Source: Rhodococcus sp. NBC_00297
GTDB taxonomy: Bacteria > Actinomycetota > Actinomycetes > Mycobacteriales > Mycobacteriaceae
Assembly (NCBI RefSeq): GCF_036173065.1
Contig: NZ_CP108041.1
Location: 3,227,001-3,291,000 of the forward strand
Length of the DNA stretch: 64,000 nt
Direction: 5' to 3'
Positions 61,934 through 64,000 of the stretch are shown here, in pieces (positions within the stretch are counted from its first letter, which is position 1; every line of letters begins with the position of its first letter). The notes beneath the pieces were generated by a model. That model searched no databases. It had not been told where the DNA came from and was given only the letters and a program-made list of their open reading frames with translations. Position numbers and translations under genes: made by a program.

Positions 61934-63396
61934 CCACCTTCTTGGGTTCGCCCGGCATCGGTAACATTCGCGGCGAGGAGAGCTTCCCGAAGGCCGCGAA
62001 GCGGGCGCTGCAGGACACGCAGATGCGGCGCAACGTCGGGGCCGCGACCAAGACCATTCGTGAGAAGCGGCTGGGAGCTGTTGCGGAGTGCGATGACTGG
62101 GAGGAACTGCGCCTCGCCGGTAGTGCCCTCAAGACCGACGTGATGTCGAGGCTGCCCGAGCTGCTGCAGCAACTCGAAGCCAACGTCACCGCCCGCGGGG
62201 GAGTGGTGCACTGGGCACGCGACGCCGACGAGGCCAATCGCATCATCACGGACCTCGTCAAGGCCACGGGCAGCGACGAGGTGGTCAAGGTGAAGTCCAT
62301 GGCCACCCAGGAGACCGTCCTGAACGAGTACCTTGAAGCCGAGGGAATCGCGGCGATCGAGACGGACCTGGCCGAGCTCATCGTGCAGCTGGGTGACGAC
62401 AAACCCAGTCACATCCTGGTTCCCGCAATCCACCGGAACCGCGCGGAGATTCGCGAGATCTTCCTGCGGCGCATGCCCGGTGTCGACGCTGCCATCACCG
62501 ACGAGCCGCGCGAATTGGCCATGGCCGCACGGGAGCATCTGCGACGGAAGTTCCTGTCGGCGAAGGTGGCCATCAGTGGCGCCAACTTCGGTGTCGCCGA
62601 GACGGGGACGCTCGCCGTCGTCGAATCCGAAGGCAACGGGCGCATGTGTCTGACGCTGCCCGACACCCTCATCACGCTGATGGGCATCGAGAAACTGGTG
62701 CCGACGTTCGCCGATCTCGAGGTGTTCATGCAGCTGCTGCCGCGGTCGTCGACCGCCGAGCGCATGAATCCCTACACCTCGATGTGGACCGGAGTGCACG
62801 AGGGCGACGGACCTCAGAACTTCCACCTGGTACTCATCGACAATGGCAGAACCAACGTGCTTGCCGACGAGGTAGGCCGCGCCGCCCTGAATTGCATCCG
62901 GTGCAGTGCGTGCCTCAACGTCTGCCCGGTGTACGAGCGGACCGGCGGCCACGCATACGGTTCCGTGTATCCGGGCCCGATCGGTGCGATCCTCTCGCCG
63001 CAGCTCACCGGCACGACCGGTCACGACGACCCCAATGCCTCACTGCCGTATGCATCGTCACTGTGCGGGGCATGTTTCGACGCATGTCCGGTGCGTATCA
63101 ACATCCCGGAGATTCTGGTGCACCTGCGGGCGGAGCAGGTCGACTCCGAACGCGGCGGAATCCCCGGCGGCCAGGAGATCGCGATGCGAGCTGCGGGGTG
63201 GGCGATGAACTCGCCGAAGCGATTCGGGATGGCCGAGAAGGCCGCCGGAGTCGGTCGACTGCTGGCAGGGAAGAAGGGGCACATCGAATCGCTTCCGTTC
63301 CCCGGGTCGCTGTGGACGACGAGCCGCGACATGCCGGCGCCACCCAAGGAGACGTTCCACCAGTGGTGGGCACGAACGCACGAGGACGACGCATGA
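61930..63396 (+). CDS. lutB: lactate utilisation protein LutB (Fe-S)
   Basis: 488 aa. The LutB N-domain (ADEANRIITDLVKATGSDEV, VKVKSMATQETVLNEYL, TDLAELIVQLGDDKPSHILV as its opening TDLAELIVQLGD) is followed by two ferredoxin-type [4Fe-4S] motifs near residues 320 and 380: CIRCSACLNVCPVYERTGG and CGACFDACPVRINIPE. It transfers electrons from lactate oxidation towards the respiratory chain. Coupled on both sides by ATGA overlaps. Confidence 0.93.
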   Translation: MTTFLGSPGIGNIRGEESFPKAAKRALQDTQMRRNVGAATKTIREKRLGAVAECDDWEELRLAGSALKTDVMSRLPELLQQLEANVTARGGVVHWARDADEANRIITDLVKATGSDEVVKVKSMATQETVLNEYLEAEGIAAIETDLAELIVQLGDDKPSHILVPAIHRNRAEIREIFLRRMPGVDAAITDEPRELAMAAREHLRRKFLSAKVAISGANFGVAETGTLAVVESEGNGRMCLTLPDTLITLMGIEKLVPTFADLEVFMQLLPRSSTAERMNPYTSMWTGVHEGDGPQNFHLVLIDNGRTNVLADEVGRAALNCIRCSACLNVCPVYERTGGHAYGSVYPGPIGAILSPQLTGTTGHDDPNASLPYASSLCGACFDACPVRINIPEILVHLRAEQVDSERGGIPGGQEIAMRAAGWAMNSPKRFGMAEKAAGVGRLLAGKKGHIESLPFPGSLWTTSRDMPAPPKETFHQWWARTHEDDA

Positions 63397-63992
63397 GTGC
63401 CAAGGCCGAGATCTTGCGACGCATCCGATCGGCCACCGAGGGTGGTGTGACGGGTGCGGACGTGCCGCGCGATTACGACCGCGCTGCGTTGGTCGGCCGG
63501 GGGAACGTCGACCGCTTCGCCGAAACGGTCGACGACTACCGGGCGCAGGTGTACCGGATCTTCGAGGCGGAGATTGCCGGCACAGTCGCGTCGTTGCTCG
63601 GCGGTGGTCGAGCGGTCGTGCCGGTCGATCTGCCATCAGCCTGGGTTGACGGCATCGCGGTGGTTCCGGACGAAGGCCTGTCGGTCAACCAACTCGATGC
63701 CGTCGACGCAGTGATCACCGGCTGTGCGGTGGGGATCGCGGCGACGGGGACGATCGTGCTCGACGCTGGTGAAGCGCAGGGGCGGCGGGCGTTGACGCTG
63801 GTGCCCGATCACCACATCTGCATCGTCAAGGCGGACCAGGTGGTGGACACGGTGCCGCAGGCTTTCGCAGTGCTCGATGCGTCGCGGCCGCTGACGTTCA
63901 TCAGTGGGCCGAGTGCCACCAGCGACATCGAGCTGAACAGGGTGGAAGGGGTCCACGGGCCGCGGCGGTTAAATGTGTTGATCGTGAGCTGA
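63393..63992 (+). CDS. lutC: lactate utilisation protein LutC
   Basis: 199 aa. LUD-domain protein of the LutC type, shorter than the Bacillus form (about 240 aa). Conserved DAVITGCAVGIAATGTIVLD, ALTLVPDHHICIVKADQVVD (core LVPDHHICIVK) and the C-terminal SGPSATSDIELNRVEGVHGP are family signatures; the last resembles the SRTADIE motif. ATG 63393 overlaps lutB. The gene is complete, ending 8 bp before the window edge. Confidence 0.92.
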   Translation: MSAKAEILRRIRSATEGGVTGADVPRDYDRAALVGRGNVDRFAETVDDYRAQVYRIFEAEIAGTVASLLGGGRAVVPVDLPSAWVDGIAVVPDEGLSVNQLDAVDAVITGCAVGIAATGTIVLDAGEAQGRRALTLVPDHHICIVKADQVVDTVPQAFAVLDASRPLTFISGPSATSDIELNRVEGVHGPRRLNVLIVS

Positions 63993-64000
63993 TGCCGATG

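Overview
The window is GC-rich, densely packed chromosomal DNA from an actinobacterium of the order Mycobacteriales, most likely Rhodococcus or a close relative. This rests on frequent GTG starts, 4-bp ATGA/GTGA gene overlaps, EspC-like type VII (ESX) substrates, a DUF3558 lipoprotein and SCO6745-, DUF2243- and DUF4185-type proteins. I see no tRNA, rRNA, insertion sequence, integrase or CRISPR array.

Layout. (1) 153-9498: one tightly coupled nine-gene operon with a complete branched-chain-type (Liv) ABC importer, an Asp/Glu-racemase-family protein, an FAD flavoprotein, a hydantoinase-type amidohydrolase and a class III CoA-transferase. Its substrate is unknown. (2) 9525-12285: a small membrane protein, a secreted DUF4185 protein and, on the minus strand, a DUF3558 lipoprotein followed by an EspC-like protein. 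(3) 12286-17025: a repeat-rich gap, a GlcD-GlpC type FAD/Fe-S oxidoreductase and an acyl-CoA dehydrogenase. (4) 17068-21351: DUF2243 and CtaG-like membrane proteins, an alpha/beta hydrolase divergent from a TetR regulator across twin operators, a cupin and a probable kynurenine formamidase. (5) 21400-23447: kynA-kynU, tryptophan to anthranilate. (6) 23515-26362: a LuxR-type response regulator, its histidine kinase and a degenerate kinase-like membrane protein; then a PhoD phosphatase. (7) 27903-31857: split AtuA-like proteins with a CitMHS transporter, divergent from a LysR regulator. (8) 31862-34222: TerD-like protein, an Hsp20 gene behind a CIRCE element, and an SCO6745 protein. (9) 34224-39457: SorC regulator divergent from glpF-glpK-glpD. 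(10) 39524-42537: TrkH/TrkA potassium uptake, an FNT channel and a 47-aa basic protein. (11) 42678-45936: a probable type VII-exported toxin with an EspC-like partner, three tandem paralogous genes that are probable immunity genes, and a TfoX-like gene. (12) 45967-58337: a nine-gene L-rhamnose uptake and catabolism operon and its LacI regulator. (13) 58377-63992: a GDPD lipoprotein, an unrecognised protein, and lutABC with a divergent FadR/GntR regulator.

The most interesting locus is region 11. Three related small acidic genes follow a WXG-type protein whose C-terminus looks like a polymorphic-toxin domain. A duplicated 106-bp segment and a decayed tfoX fragment between the first and second copies record how the array grew. 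Metabolically, the rhamnose operon is predicted to yield DHAP and L-lactate, and the lut operon a few kilobases away oxidises lactate to pyruvate, so together they can form one sugar-to-pyruvate route. Several regulatory sites can be read directly: twin TetR operators, a CIRCE element, a SorC-type palindrome, a shared LacI operator pair, twin GntR operators before lutA, and a start-codon hairpin on the CitMHS mRNA.
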